Below are positions 21,346 to 32,400 of a stretch of DNA of 64,000 nucleotides, in pieces. The notes under the pieces are model-generated. The model saw only the letters and a list, made by a program, of their open reading frames with translations. It did not search any database and had not been told where the DNA came from. Positions within the stretch are counted from its first letter, which is position 1. Every line of letters starts with the position of its first letter. A program made the position numbers and the translations under genes. The DNA comes from Isoetes taiwanensis (taxonomy: Eukaryota > Streptophyta > Lycopodiopsida > Isoetales > Isoetaceae), in NCBI GenBank assembly GCA_021234155.1, contig JAJEKV010000017.1, forward strand, positions 3,036,885-3,100,884. Reading direction: 5' to 3'.

Positions 21346-21955
21346 AACAGTGCCTTGTCTGCCATCGGGCTTGAACAACAATCAACCTCCTCCTGCGTTG
21401 ATCTTGTTGACTGGGCCTTCGCCTGTGCCTCTTTCCTCATGGAAGTGGCATCTTCCTTATCCTTGCCATCTGGTCGAGGTTGTTTTAAATGGCGGTCCAT
21501 TAAAACTTGGTCCCGCGGGCTCATCATGGCGAGGCCGGCAATTTGGGGGTGCCACTAAGCGACATGGGACTGGGTCTAGGTTGTGGCTTGATGGATGTCT
21601 CCATCCAAGTGGGGGTCTGCAGGTAGGGGGAGTGCATAAAATGCCCATGGTTGCTTGGAGTTCAAAAGTTCAAAAGGCTAATTACAAATGCACAATGAGT
21701 ACTTAGGAATTTAAAGAATAAGTGGTTGGCATGGGGGGTTTGGGGGGGTTCAATTCCGACTATTGTCGAAATTCTTTTGGAATGGGAAGGATTTGGTAGG
21801 CGGGCTATCTATGGTTGATCAAAGACAAGCTCTTGGCTCGAGCTTAGGGTGAGATTGTGGTGCATTTTCAATGATATGGCAAGTGCACACAATGAAATGC
21901 CCGGTCCGAGTCGCCTTTGACCAAAACTCTAGAGCGAGAGTATAGCTAAAAGGCC
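21346..21955 (-). pseudogene. LINE copy 1: ORF1 N-terminus and 5' flank
   Basis: Reverse complement of about 58430-59045: the basic ORF1 start (R-K-E-A-Q-A-K-A-Q-S-T-R-S-T) and the non-coding region upstream. It ends at a junction (about 21956) where ORF1 sequence resumes in the opposite orientation. Confidence 0.65.
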
Positions 21956-22720
21956 ACCGCATACGCATCGGGCCTTGAAACAACTGGAGACAAGAATCGA
22001 GAGCAACAGGACCCGAATTGCGAGCGTGACAGAAGAGATCCAGTCCTCGGCAATCCATGTTCTCAGAAGACAATTGGCAGCAGAGAAGCAGCAATTGTAG
22101 AGATGGAGACCCCCCCACAACAATTAGAAGACGACATCCATTTGGCACAAAGAATGTGAGAAGCGAGATCTTGCAGACCTGCGAGCTCGCGTGGACTCTC
22201 TCTCCACCACCATAGAAACCATGATACGGGATAGGCAGCATGCTGAGCAGGAGGGAATGGCAACCGTCTCCCGCCTCCAGTCAGAAGTCGAGGAGGCCGC
22301 CACCACGGTGCGAAGCGTCCGGACTGCCTTTGAAGTGAGCAAGTTCGAGATGAGAACACTTCAGAGTAAGTTCAAGACACGGGACTAGGAGTTGCAGGAG
22401 CTCCAGACAACCGTCACCTCGCAAGACAAGGGCCTCCATGCATAAGCCCATGAACAATTGCGACAATGCACATATATGAATTGGCAAGACAACAGCAATT
22501 CCAGCAAGATCTAAGCTTCCAACTTCGTAAAAGCGAGAGGTCGGCCGCGGGACATGGCCCACATAACATAACCGGCGCTGCAAGGACGACAACTAGGGAA
22601 ATCCACCGCTGCATCACCAAGCTGCACCATGCCACCACCACTCAGTGCAGGCCACAGCCCATGCCATGCATACTGCAAGTAGCGCCGACTGTGGCAGCCA
22701 GCACGAACCCTTATTGAAAT
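21956..22720 (+). pseudogene. LINE copy 1: inverted ORF1 coiled-coil segment
   Basis: Plus-strand match to 59060-59750. The frame (e.g. 22191-22388) gives a heptad-rich helix, R-Q-H-A-E-Q-E-G and A-A-T-T-V-R-S-V-R-T-A-F-E-V, typical of LINE ORF1 coiled coils. Its orientation is opposite to the adjoining LINE segments, forming a fold-back arrangement like twin-priming 5' inversions. Copy 2 carries the same inversion up to 49428. Confidence 0.65.
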
Positions 22721-23479
22721 AGCAGATTTGACAAACATACACGTCTTTTTAATTACTTTTTGTGAGGCTTGAGGCTAGGAGCAATATTTATCATTTATAA
22801 TGCCTAACCCCATTAACTGATTTCTTTTCATCCGAGTCAAACAATGATAACATGATATTGGAGTCTAAGAAGATAAAACGATCAGCAACCATGAAACATA
22901 AAAGTTCTTTCCAGAAGAGGCCAAGCATCAAGCATCAAATCAAACCAAGAAAGGGTATTATGAATTACTTTGCAGCAGTCACAGGAACGAATGGGCTATC
23001 TCCATCAAACCCTATCTGAGCAGATTCTTAGATTTTCACTATAAGTTTTTGTTAACTTAATATTTTTGTTTGCATACTTTAGATAACAGGAGGGTTTTCC
23101 TCCTGAAGGCCTTGAATTCTGTATGTGTTATGGTCTCATAGACCTTTTGGGTCTTAGATAGACGTTAATACATCTTTCTTTCTTTCTTTCTAGACTTCTC
23201 TTTCATTTTATCCTGCTCTTGTCTCGTAGAATGCTTTAAACTATCATAAGCATTTTTTTCCTCTCATCATCTTTTTGATCGTCAGTTCTCTTCTGCCCTG
23301 CCACATCTATTTCTTCTCATCTACTTATTCTTCGCTCCATCAGTCCCAAGGAAATAAGGTAATTAGATGATGACACTCTAAAACAATCTTACTTATCTTG
23401 CATATACCTTCAACAGCCTTTTCCATCTTCTCTCGAGATCTATTCCGTCTCTTAGTTAGACCAGCTGCTTTATATATGG
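22721..23479. other. Intergenic, nothing recognised
   Basis: AT-rich. A TTTC-rich tract occurs at about 23176-23195. No domain-bearing ORF was found. Confidence 0.5.
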
Positions 23480-23519
23480 AGGCAGATAGGAAGGAAGAAA
23501 GAAACAAGGAAGGAAAGGT

Positions 23520-23700
23520 TGTGCAATAAAGAGTTGAATGGGCAAGATGGGTGCTTAGGTGGTGGCACAATGCACAAATACTGAAAGAATAGGTGCTTAC
23601 GTGGTGGCACAATGCAATGACATCTTGAAAGAAAAGAGTTGAATGGGCAAGATGGGTGCTTACGTGGTAGCACAATGAACATCTTCATAGATAAGTCTAC
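23520..23700 (-). repeat. Minisatellite next to dirigent block A
   Basis: About three degenerate units of roughly 55-65 bp with the core (minus strand) GCCACCACGTAAGCACC followed by CATCTTGCCCATTCAACTC. The same satellite is at 58190-58365 and 62395-62740 on the plus strand. It creates His/Ser-rich ORFs that are not genes. Confidence 0.75.
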
Positions 23701-24474
23701 CACTTTAATAAAAACACAAAGGCATACAATTTGCTTAGTTGACACATTACCTATTCTATCCATTGAAACGTTCTTAAACATCTAGTGTCATGCGATTATC
23801 CAATCACAACAATCGTTATTTCTGATAATCATAGCTCATGAGTGATGTGGTGGCACAATGAACATCTTCATGTCTACCATGTTAATAAAAGCACAAAAAT
23901 ATACAATTTGCTTAGTTGACACATTACCCATTCTATCCATTGAAACATTCTTAAACATCTGGTGCCATGCGATTAATCATTCGCAAAGAATCGTTATTAT
24001 CGATAATCATCGCTATTATTCGATAACCGCTCCACCAATTGTTAAGGGAGGTCAACCCTCTCGTCTCGATGATCATGGTAGATAAGCCTGTGGGCATCGA
24101 GGGTTAACTTATATGTCATAATCATCTCAAGGGGAGGGTTAACCTCCTCATCACCAATACAAATAGAAAGCAACCCTATCAATAACACCAACCCATTAAT
24201 GACAAGAGAAATTACTAAAGCAACAAGTAAGACGTTAGGAGTCCAAATTACACTTATCCTTAAAGTTTTATTCTGAATTTCATTCTTGAGTTCCAAATAT
24301 AGATTGGGGCAATAACAAACATGACAAACGTAAAGAGCTAAATGAATTCCTGGAAGACTGTCCATTTCCAAAAGAAAAGAAGAGAGGAATTGGAGTCAGG
24401 CAAGTCTTTATGAGGAGAGTGAATTCTGGAAGACAATTTTAAACTTAGAAAAATGGAAAGGATGAGGAGGAGGT

Positions 24475-24693
24475 TCAGGCATGGAAAGTGCATTCGATGG
24501 CTCTAGGGGAGGCATAAATCTCAGGATTGACAGGGTAGAAGGAAGCAAACCGGTGGGCAAGGCGAAATTCTCCAGTGCCACCATAGATATTAAGTTCAGA
24601 GGTTTTGTAGGGTACAAAAAGGCCTTCAAAGTGTATGCTACTTCCAGAATGCAGCACTGCATCAAAGATCATGAGGCTGGGAGATGTAGATGA
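24475..24693 (-). pseudogene. Dirigent 3' fragment A
   Basis: Encodes the C-terminal dirigent region T-S-P-S-L-M-I-F-D-A-V-L-H-S-G and N-I-Y-G-G-T-G-E-F-R-L-A-H. Homology to the intact gene stops at 24693, where unrelated exon-bearing DNA is joined. The open frame runs on to a Met at 24726 in that DNA, but this is not a dirigent N-terminus. No signal peptide, no N-terminal half and no promoter. Confidence 0.85.
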
Positions 24694-25079
24694 TGCCGGT
24701 TGGTTCTTTTTTCTTGGAAAATCCATTTTTATTTCTATTTTCGAGGGAAACCTTTTTTCGTTTCTAGAGTCCGTGTAAGAAACTATTTCTTGATTCTTAA
24801 TGCGATTGTAATTTCACTGGGCAGAGTCTATAAATGCTAAGAGGATTTCTTCTCCTAACTATATTCTTCAACTGTATTGAGCTATTACAATCTCGCAAAA
24901 AGAGGTGGTAAGCATTTATCATGTTGTTGTCATTGTTGTATTCTTTTTTTGAAACACTTATATTTTCTCATAAGCACAAGCAGTTATATCCATGGCACAT
25001 GGTTCAATACCTTGGGACTTTTGCTAAAAATGTGTTGTCTTGGAGTGTTACAAATCACCTCTATTTTTTTGTGATGCAG

Positions 25080-25138
25080 ATTCAAACTGTGTACTTAGGA
25101 CGCGCATTTCTGTATCTTGGAGCTTTGCAGAAGAAGAG
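25080..25138 (+). pseudogene. Exon-like segment of captured gene
   Basis: Bounded by GATGCAG at its 5' side and GAG|GTAAAA at its 3' side, a good acceptor and donor. In the other copy (33602-33660) it reads Q-T-A-V-L-R-D-A-I-S-D-L-G-A-L-Q-K-K-R. Here CAG/CTG-type differences alter the middle. The family is unknown. Confidence 0.4.
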
Positions 25139-26754
25139 GTAAAAACATTATTCTTTATTCCCATTTCGAATTTGAGGTTCAGCTTGAAAAGCCATCATAA
25201 TTCTTGCTTTGGTTATAAAAAGTAGCCATATGTATTGGAAATCACCACTGTTTTTCTTTTTTCGTGCATAACGAAGATTCTGTTTTTGGGACATCTGTAA
25301 TACCCTGGAGTCTGAGCAGTAAAATTGTAAAGGCTTGGTGTAAACTGTCTAGGGTCGCTGCCTTACTATCCTTCAGAAAAGTATAATCTTGGAATCTCAT
25401 AAGTTCACGGGGCAAATTGGCCCAAAGAGGCTGATATAAGCTTTCAGGCAATGCAATGCGGCTATGCCTGATTCTAAGAGGGTCGTATTCTATGCTAGGG
25501 TCATAATCTACCCATATGGTTACTCCGCTCATAAATTTGAACATTCTCACCAACACTCTGCAACCCTTTGCTGTACCAGCCAAGCTCAGTTATTGCAGCC
25601 TTGCATTGTTTGTTGTTCATGACGAGCTGATATACGAACATTGTAGTCTAGAGCTGCAACAGCAGCCTGCAAGAATTGAAAATGGAATACTTTTCTATAA
25701 CCTTTTTTATTTGATTTTCAAATGCTTGCTTTTTTATCTGATTTTCAAATGCCTAAGAAGCTTTTTGTGTTCAGGCAACGGCAAGGCATCCGTTACTCAC
25801 GAGCAAAATGATCGTCACAAGATGATTTGTGGTTTATTTTAATCTGCACTTACTTGGTAAAGAAGATTGTCGTCTTAGCAAATTTATCCTGTTATGGTTG
25901 TTTTACTTGGAACTGGGGATCTGATGGTTACAAATGTAGTTTGAGATGTTAATAAGCATTGTAGCAGACTTTTGAAATTCTGCTGCCTTATTTATCAAAA
26001 TTTGGCTATGAATTGCCAAACGAATTTTAAACTAGCACTCTCTCACAATAGGGTGCTCATTTTTTGTAGGGATTAATGTACTACTAGAGCTGCTCTTATT
26101 TATTTGCTCTCCAACTCCAGTGCTTCACAATTTGTTTCACACCATAGGCTTTTCGACCATAGAAGAATGGCATCCTTTCTCTTCGCCAGTGTATGTCATA
26201 ACTGTTCCTGCATACTTCATCCTTAGCTACTTGAATGTTAAGTTCAAATATGTAAATAAGGAATTCAAACTGGACCTGTATGTGTACAATTTTGGAATGG
26301 AATTTCTTCTACTGCGCTTAAATTTAAATCTGCTAAATTCAGTCTCTTATTTGTGTTTCTGCAGACCCTGAAGATCAGTTGTGAGAAATGTATGAGACAG
26401 AGGACCATATAAGAACCGATGTGGGTATTGCAAATCATTAGGTCAAACAGGGGCCTCACATGGTATCGGACTTGATCTTTCCATTTTAATATCAATAACT
26501 CATTATTCATTATATGCAGCCAAAATCCTCAGAGTTTCGTAGCACGTGTGGAATGTGTGAGATGCCCCAAAAGTTATCATGAAACATTATATATGTTATG
26601 ATCTAATATCCACACACTGAAATAATTATGTCTGAACTTCAGAATGTGTAGCTTCAAATATGAGCTATTTCATGTGTATTTAAAGCGGCTTGAAGAGATT
26701 TGTCTGTCTATGTGTTTGAATTTTTACTTTTTTCTTTTGGATTTCTTGAGCAAG

Positions 26755-26939
26755 GATCTGAATGTTGTTTTGGCGTCTATTTTCGCATTGGTGGGGTTGA
26801 GAAACTCAACCCTGAGATGTATAAGCTTGCATTGAGACAAATAGGAAATGTACCTGCAGAAATGGCCGTCCATATTGGAGAGGTAGCTTGCACAACATAT
26901 GCCGAAAAAAATAAAAAGATAAATGTGTTGCTGGATTGA
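26755..26939 (+). pseudogene. HAD-hydrolase-like exon in duplicated gene fragment
   Basis: The frame gives G-G-V-E-K-L-N-P-E-M-Y-K-L-A-L-R-Q-I-G followed by A-V-H-I-G-E. This spacing matches the motif III-IV region of haloacid-dehalogenase-type hydrolases (K-P-D-P-x-I-Y-x-x-A-L...V-G-D), with L-N for P-D and E for the metal-binding D, so it is either inactive or divergent. Motif I (DxD) was not found. With the other exon-like pieces it suggests a transduplicated host gene. Confidence 0.45.
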
Positions 26940-27334
26940 TCTAATACCAAGAAGCTGAACTTTATAACAAGGATGGACAAAAATGTACTGATGAATGTTT
27001 GCTGCTAGATCGATCTAAGACTGAAGCTGAACTTTGTTAACAACGAACTTTTATTCTGAGGAGATCTTGAGGCAACATAGAGTTGGACCATTAAGAACTC
27101 TTCACGCATATGAGTTGGATCATTAAGAACTCTGGCACATAATATACAATACTTATCTAACACATCACAAAATTTGGATAGTTTGAAGTCTAAATGGTTG
27201 CTCTCATTGGAGAGACTCAATTACTAAGAGCTTCCATACTAAAAGCTTCTTAAATATAAATGGGCATTGCTTTGGCTAGGTCACCATTGCTTTTGCTCTT
27301 GGATTCATGGTTTACAAATGTTTGGAGACCAATC

Positions 27335-27490
27335 GGTCTATGGGACCCAATACAAAAACGCAGCAAGCAGATTACTGCCCGGATTAAAAAACCCCCGCCC
27401 CGAAGGGTTTTCGAGGGAAAAACCGTGGCAGCAATCAGCCTGCTGACAAACTGTGCTAATCATATGAAATGCAGAGACATCCCAATATAT
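27335..27490. repeat. Dispersed repeat containing an empty LTR-element site
   Basis: Contains CCAATCGGTCTATGGGACCC, the uninterrupted version of the site that the LTR element 55587-57926 occupies (TSD CTATG). The similarity to 57927-58040 continues through ATTACTGCCCGG and AACCCCCGCCCC. Confidence 0.7.
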
Positions 27491-28261
27491 ACAGTCATGC
27501 ACCACCCCCGTAGTGCCTAGTCCGCGGACAGCCAGGCGGGGGCAAAGGTGACCTCGCGGGTCCGCGACCTCTGGATGTATGACCCCGTGGCACGCATCTT
27601 GAAAGTGTGTTCATCAGCAAAATGCAAGGGCACGCCCCGCCGCATTTTAAGGGAGCGATCTCGCCCGGATCGACTTGAACGCTGGCAACTCGGAAAGTGT
27701 GAGACTCATCCTCAATGGCACCCGCTTGACAAAGACCGACGAGCTCGCCCCGGCGGGCTCCCCAATCCACCTGCCTCGCCTTCGACGCGAAGATGGTGGG
27801 CACCGTGTAGCGAATGGAGGCAATGAGTCTGCGCTTTTCCGTGGGCAACCGGGAACGCGTAGAGCCGGGCCCCGCTAACACGGGTTGATGTGCTCCTTTG
27901 TAATGGGCCATTTGACCTGCTCTAGAGCAATGGGGTCCCGTGAGCTTGCCAAGGAAACAAGCATCTAGGTACTCCCCAGTCCCACGACGGCATTTGCGCT
28001 TATGCCAGACGCGACTGCGCCCCGCGACGTTCCATCCGGCGAACCACCGATCTCTTACCCCTCCAACGGGCCCTAAGCCGCCGCGGACTCATGGCCCACA
28101 AAGTAAGCCAAAAGGGAGCCGAGCATCACCCATAGTAACCACTTTCTGAAAATAGACGATGTGTCTATCATGGGGCTACCAGCTGAGCGGCAAGAATCCG
28201 TTTCACGCAGCAGACCGATAGGGGATCAAGGTTTCACCCAAGTGCCCCGCCAAAAATGCCT

Positions 28262-29370
28262 TCAGACCTGCTCCAAGTCATTCCGTGTCAAAGAGACGAC
28301 CGGGCCCCAAACTCGACCCCGCATGTAGGGGCGAAAATTCACCGGTGCCCTAATGATAAATCGATGGCCCCAATCATAGCTCACTTTTGGTGGACATGGT
28401 TGTTCCGCATGGCATAAAACGCTTTCAGCCAATGTCACCATAGCGGATAGGCGCCCCAAATAGAGCGAGGAGGGGAACTCCACCCCTAGGTACTTGTAGG
28501 TGGGCGTGGCGTCCAATGTGCTGCCCCGATATGTGAGTGCACGAGGCATGGGGTGACGTGAAGAGGATATGAGAACTACCCCGGTCTTGGCGGATTGACG
28601 CGCATGTCTGTAGCGACAAAATGTGTCTAGGGCATCGGTGAGATCGCATAGCTTCGGGTGTGGGCCAGCAGCCAACATCGCCCGCGATAGATGAGCCGGG
28701 CGGATGACCTGGTGCAAAAGCTGTATGCCATCCCCCATGCTCTCGCAGAAGCTGGGCTCTAACCGACAATGTAGAGGCCAAAAAGTGTTGGCGAGGGGGG
28801 CAACCCGCCGACCCGATACTATCGGTGAATGCTTGGCCCGTCGGTCGATCCTCGCCAAAACAACTCTCATACAACTCAGATATGGCATTCTCGCACAGCG
28901 CAGCGGAGCCCCAGCTTGACGCAGTCTAGCCTACAGCTTTTCGGGGGACCGTATCAAAAGCCTTTGCGGTCCACAAAGCAGCAATACAAGTCCAGCCGAT
29001 GATTCCTACTGTCTTCAATCAAGGCCCGCCAAAAGATATGGTCAATCGTTGGAGTGGCGGGTCGAAGCCTCACTGTGGTGAGGGGCTCCTCATTATCCGC
29101 CGCCTCTGCCAATGGTCAACTCGCCGAGAATGCCGACCAATAGTTTGGCAACATCAATCCGACCATGATCGTCCCAGAATTGGCGGACAAGCAGGGTCGC
29201 CCCTTTGTGAATGGGAACAACCCCGCAGGGTCCATTGTCGGGGAAACCCTCCCGCAATGCTCTGTTGAACAGGGTAGTGAGGACCAAAGCCAAGCGGCCG
29301 CCCTGCTCCACTTGAGTAACTCTCGGCTCAGACATACCATCGAGGTCACCTTGCCTTCCCATTAGCTAGC
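28262..29370 (-). pseudogene. GC-rich LINE reverse transcriptase
   Basis: Recognisable in pieces: L-F-N-R-A-L-R-E-G-F-P and V-V-P-I-H-K-G (29190-29280), motif A A-F-D-T-V-P in a shifted frame at about 28940-28985, and the post-catalytic L-T-Y-R-G-S...P-T-Y-K-Y-L-G-V-E-F (28470-28540), which parallels P-T-Y-K-Y-L-G-M-E-F of the other LINE family. The motif C Asp pair is not intact. Confidence 0.7.
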
Positions 29371-29876
29371 CGCTGCAGGCCCTCCTCAACATCGCCATCC
29401 ACGAACCAATGGGGGGCCATCCTGGTGGGGTATGGGCGACGCTGCCCCCGGGGCGGGTCATAGAGCTACCGCAGTACCGCTCCCATCGCCCGTGATGTCC
29501 CCTATAGGTCGGGCTAGCCTTCAAGCACTCGGCCAAAGGTTCGAGGATGAGGTCCAAAGAGCCAACATCTCCCCGATGTTTGGCAAGGTACCGCGCTTTT
29601 GTGTCCTTCCGGATGGGCGCCAGACATCGTTGTGGCCCGCAAGCGGCACCCGGATCCGTATCGTGACTGGAAATGCCGCTTGCGTTTTTTAACCGCATCA
29701 AACCATCGGTTACGGAATGTTGCTGACCTCCGAAGCGCGACGGGTCCGCCAAAGACTGGTCCGGCCGTGATCCCGTAATAAGCGGCTCACCGGTCCGGTT
29801 CGCCGCTCTAGTGTGGAGGTCTCCGTAATTACCGGGAGGGCGTTCGCGAGCATCTCGGCGAAGTCCTCCGCTCTGC

Positions 29877-30765
29877 TCATAATCGAAGTCTCAAATCGAG
29901 GGCGGCGAGGGGCTGGCATAGTGGGGGTTCTCGGCTCGCCAAACCAGTCCAAATAAAGTGGGAGGTGATCTGAGTCGACCTCCTCATCCCATCGTCTGTG
30001 CCCACCCGGAACGACCGATGAGATGCATATCTTGGCGAACTACAAAGCACATAGTCCACCACACTAGACCCCTCCCCGGTTGTCCTGCATGCATGTGCAC
30101 TTATGGTGAATCGGACCACCGTGGAAAGGCCATTGCAAATTATCAAGTCAAAATGCCACATAGCAGAGCAACCGGTCGCCAAAGCGAAAGGATTCTGGCG
30201 TCATCCGACCCGCTGCTAGCCGGGCTATGTCGGGGCGAAGCGGGACATCGCAACCGAGGGGGTCAAGTCGCATGGGTTGCTCTACTCCCGTCCGCATTGA
30301 AATCTCCAAGAAGGACGACCCTACCCAACTGCCGATGCTGTCAGATGTCATCATATAGATCGACATATTTGGTCCATCCTATCCGTGACGGGTGGCTGCA
30401 AGGATAGAAGGTGCCGTCATGCGAGGGAAATAACAAAGCGCCGTAAAAGAGGGTTGCCACCGGTATTATGCACACCCAACCCAAAAGTACCGGGTGTGTC
30501 CGCCCGGCTCTCCGAGGGTAAATCCGAATGTGCCAAGGTTGTCCGGGAGTAGCAAGCCACTCCACCATGACCCCGCTGCCCCCCGTATGTATTGAAGACC
30601 GAAAATGTTGGTAACCCGAAATCGTAGCCTCCGTCAAAGATGCTCCCATGTCTCCATGAGGAAGATGAGATCCATACCGCCGCCACTGAGTTCGACCGGC
30701 CCCTTCTGCCAAGGGAAGCCTCGACAATTCCATGAGACCAACCACGAGGCACAATTCCTATTTGT
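29877..30765 (-). pseudogene. GC-rich LINE APE-type endonuclease
   Basis: Pieces in several frames follow the exonuclease-endonuclease-phosphatase order: S-W-N-C-R-G near 30740, M-E-T-W-E with the catalytic-type Glu near 30650, G-E-G-S-S-V-V-D-Y-V-L near 30055 and a final S-D-H-x-P region near 29980. The enzyme nicks target DNA for target-primed reverse transcription. This domain is missing from the other LINE copies in the window. Confidence 0.6.
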
Positions 30766-31299
30766 CAGCCCGGGATGGTATCACGCAACTGAAGTCGCGG
30801 GGAGGACTCGGAAGCAGAGGGCCGAAGTGAGAAGTAGATGGAGCCGGAGGCAAGATATGTGGTCAGAGGGCGTGGAATGCGAGGAGCAGAGTAGGAGCAG
30901 AGAAGGGGGGCCGTGGTAGTAGAAGCGGCGAGGGGGCGGCAGCCGGTGGGTTGGGGCTGCGGTCCGCAAAGAAGATAGCAGTCGTCGAAAAATGTGCATC
31001 CCGCCAACCAATCCTGCGGCACCCCCGCTATTAATGCCTCGACCACGACAAGCTCCTCGTCCCGGTGCCTCACTTTACGGGTGTGAGGTCCTGGCCCACG
31101 CATGAGATGTCCCCTTCAACATCCGGCCTCGGCGCAATATGGCATCACGCACTGCATCCGCAACCGTGAATATGACAATGCGCCACGGCCGGGCCGCAAG
31201 CCCCATGCCGGGCTGCTTTCGAGAAATATGAACTGCCTCGGAATGTCATCCATCGAGAATGTGTTTCGATGTTGTGGGGGTGACTCTCCCCTCGGGCCG

Positions 31300-32377
31300 T
31301 TTCATGCCTCGAACTACCGATTGGGCTCTCCGGGCCCGCGGCCGGAGTTCTCAAGGCCCGCGGTCCAAGGTGGGCTGGCGGCCGGTCCCCGTGGCCGGGG
31401 TGGTGGTGGTGGCCGGGATGGCGCGGAGTGACTGAGTGTGGCCGATGGCGGGAGTGGCCGAGAGCGGGCAAAGAAGTCGGGGCGTGGCTGCCGCGGGAGG
31501 CCGTGGGCGGATAGCGCCCGAGCCGCCGCCCCCGCCTGGAAGTCGGGAGCAGCTCTTGCGAGCTCGGCCGCTGGCCATCTCCTCGCCGCCGCTTTGCGCA
31601 GCCTCACTATGAACCTCCTGCAGGGGAGACCCCGCTCGTCTGTGGATGGTTACCCGAACCCTCGAGCCCGTGCCTCGAAAGTAGCGAGAGTGCTCGAGCC
31701 CCGCAAGACACGGGCGTCGAGGGCCGGCTTGCTGTTCGATCTTACTCACGAAGATCTCAAGCCGGGTTCAGTCAGTGCGCAAGAGCAAACCAGGCTCCCG
31801 ATGCCATGGTGGTGGCTGCCTCTACCTCCCTCGGTGCCGAGCGGTAGGGACCATCGTCTCCCCATTCTTGGCGGCTCCTCTCCTGTGTCATGGTGTCCAG
31901 AGTGATGAACCGAGAAGTACAAGGCGGGCCATGTCGGCGACCTTCACTGCGGCACAAGGCCGCCGGTGTGCAAGGCCAAGGCCATCTTCCACATGCGGCG
32001 TCGGTCTCCAAGCTTTATACTGGTTCTTCTCGACCCGATTTGCCTTTTGAGCACATGGGGATGCTTCCAGGACTCCATCTCCACCGCCATGCCAGCCAGC
32101 GGCACCGTTAGCCTCACTCACGAGCAGCGGTAGCCTCCATTCCCGCTTTGACGGGCTCCAATTCTCTGCCGGTGGCAGGAGTTCCTATGTGGTCCGGAGC
32201 AATTAATCCCTTCCTACGGGCCGGCCTCGCTGAGGGGGCCTTAGCCTTAGCCCGAGCCTCCTTCTTCATGGAGGATGACTCTCCCCTGTCCATGATGGCT
32301 GATCGGGACCGTTTGTGCGGCGGGCCCTCGCCTTGGGTTTCCCAGGCCGGCCCATCTTCTGTGGCCATGACTCCCAA
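31300..32377 (-). pseudogene. GC-rich LINE ORF1
   Basis: Starts K-R-S-R-S-A-I-M-D-R-G-E-S-S-S-M then K-K-E-A-R-A-K-A-K, the same layout as the 58.8-kb ORF1 (K-D-K-G-E-A-T-S-M-R-R-E-A-Q-A-K-A-Q). Downstream the sequence is Pro/Ala/Arg-rich in all frames, and an exact extent cannot be given. Confidence 0.5.
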
Positions 32378-32400
32378 AGTTTGAGGGGTCTCTGGCTGCG

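Larger units (their letters stand above)
13365..22467 (+). repeat. 9-kb duplicated segment, copy 1
   Basis: Direct repeat of 40706-49428, spanning the end of the protease-RT linker, the rest of the chromovirus with its nested TIR element, the 3' LTR and the rearranged LINE. Both copies share the same junctions, so the nested structure predates duplication. Copy 1 ends where GACAATGC continues into ORF1-like DNA; copy 2 continues into unrelated sequence. Confidence 0.9.
23480..24693 (-). repeat. Dirigent block A (downstream flank plus 3' gene fragment)
   Basis: Matches, in order, the satellite, the 'GGGAGGTCAACC...' downstream region, the dirigent 3' flank and the last third of the coding region found intact at 36166-36690. 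At A24157|T24158 this block has the uninterrupted sequence that the 36-kb block has split by a Helitron end. Confidence 0.8.
24468..27334 (+). repeat. 2.87-kb duplicated segment, copy 1
   Basis: Direct repeat of 32990-35848. It joins the dirigent 3' fragment to an intron-bearing gene fragment. The copies are near-identical for the first 1 kb and then differ mostly at CAG/CTG-containing words. After 27334 this copy runs into a repeat shared with 57927-58040. Confidence 0.9.
27491..32400 (-). mobile_element. GC-rich LINE (ORF1 - APE endonuclease - RT)
   Basis: A minus-strand non-LTR retrotransposon of about 4.9 kb, strikingly GC- and CpG-rich against AT-rich flanks. From 5' to 3': ORF1 with a Lys/Arg/Ala-rich N-terminus (32377 downward), APE-type endonuclease (about 30760-29900) and RT (about 29400-28260). 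It is related to, but distinct from, the LINE at 58.7 kb. The reading frames are heavily broken. Two breaks in conserved RT motifs look like CTGG read as CCG, so some damage may be consensus error. Confidence 0.75.

Noticed and set aside
25242-25583. Minus-strand ORF in the duplicated gene fragment (also 33763-34164) as a separate gene
   Set aside because: Tempting because it is long, conserved in both copies and of plausible composition. But no family was recognised, it lies opposite the plus-strand exon-like pieces, and the copies are recent duplicates, so conservation carries no weight.
31300-31750. Long GC-rich ORFs on both strands
   Set aside because: High GC opens all frames. Only the ORF1-like basic segment has a homologue in the other LINE.
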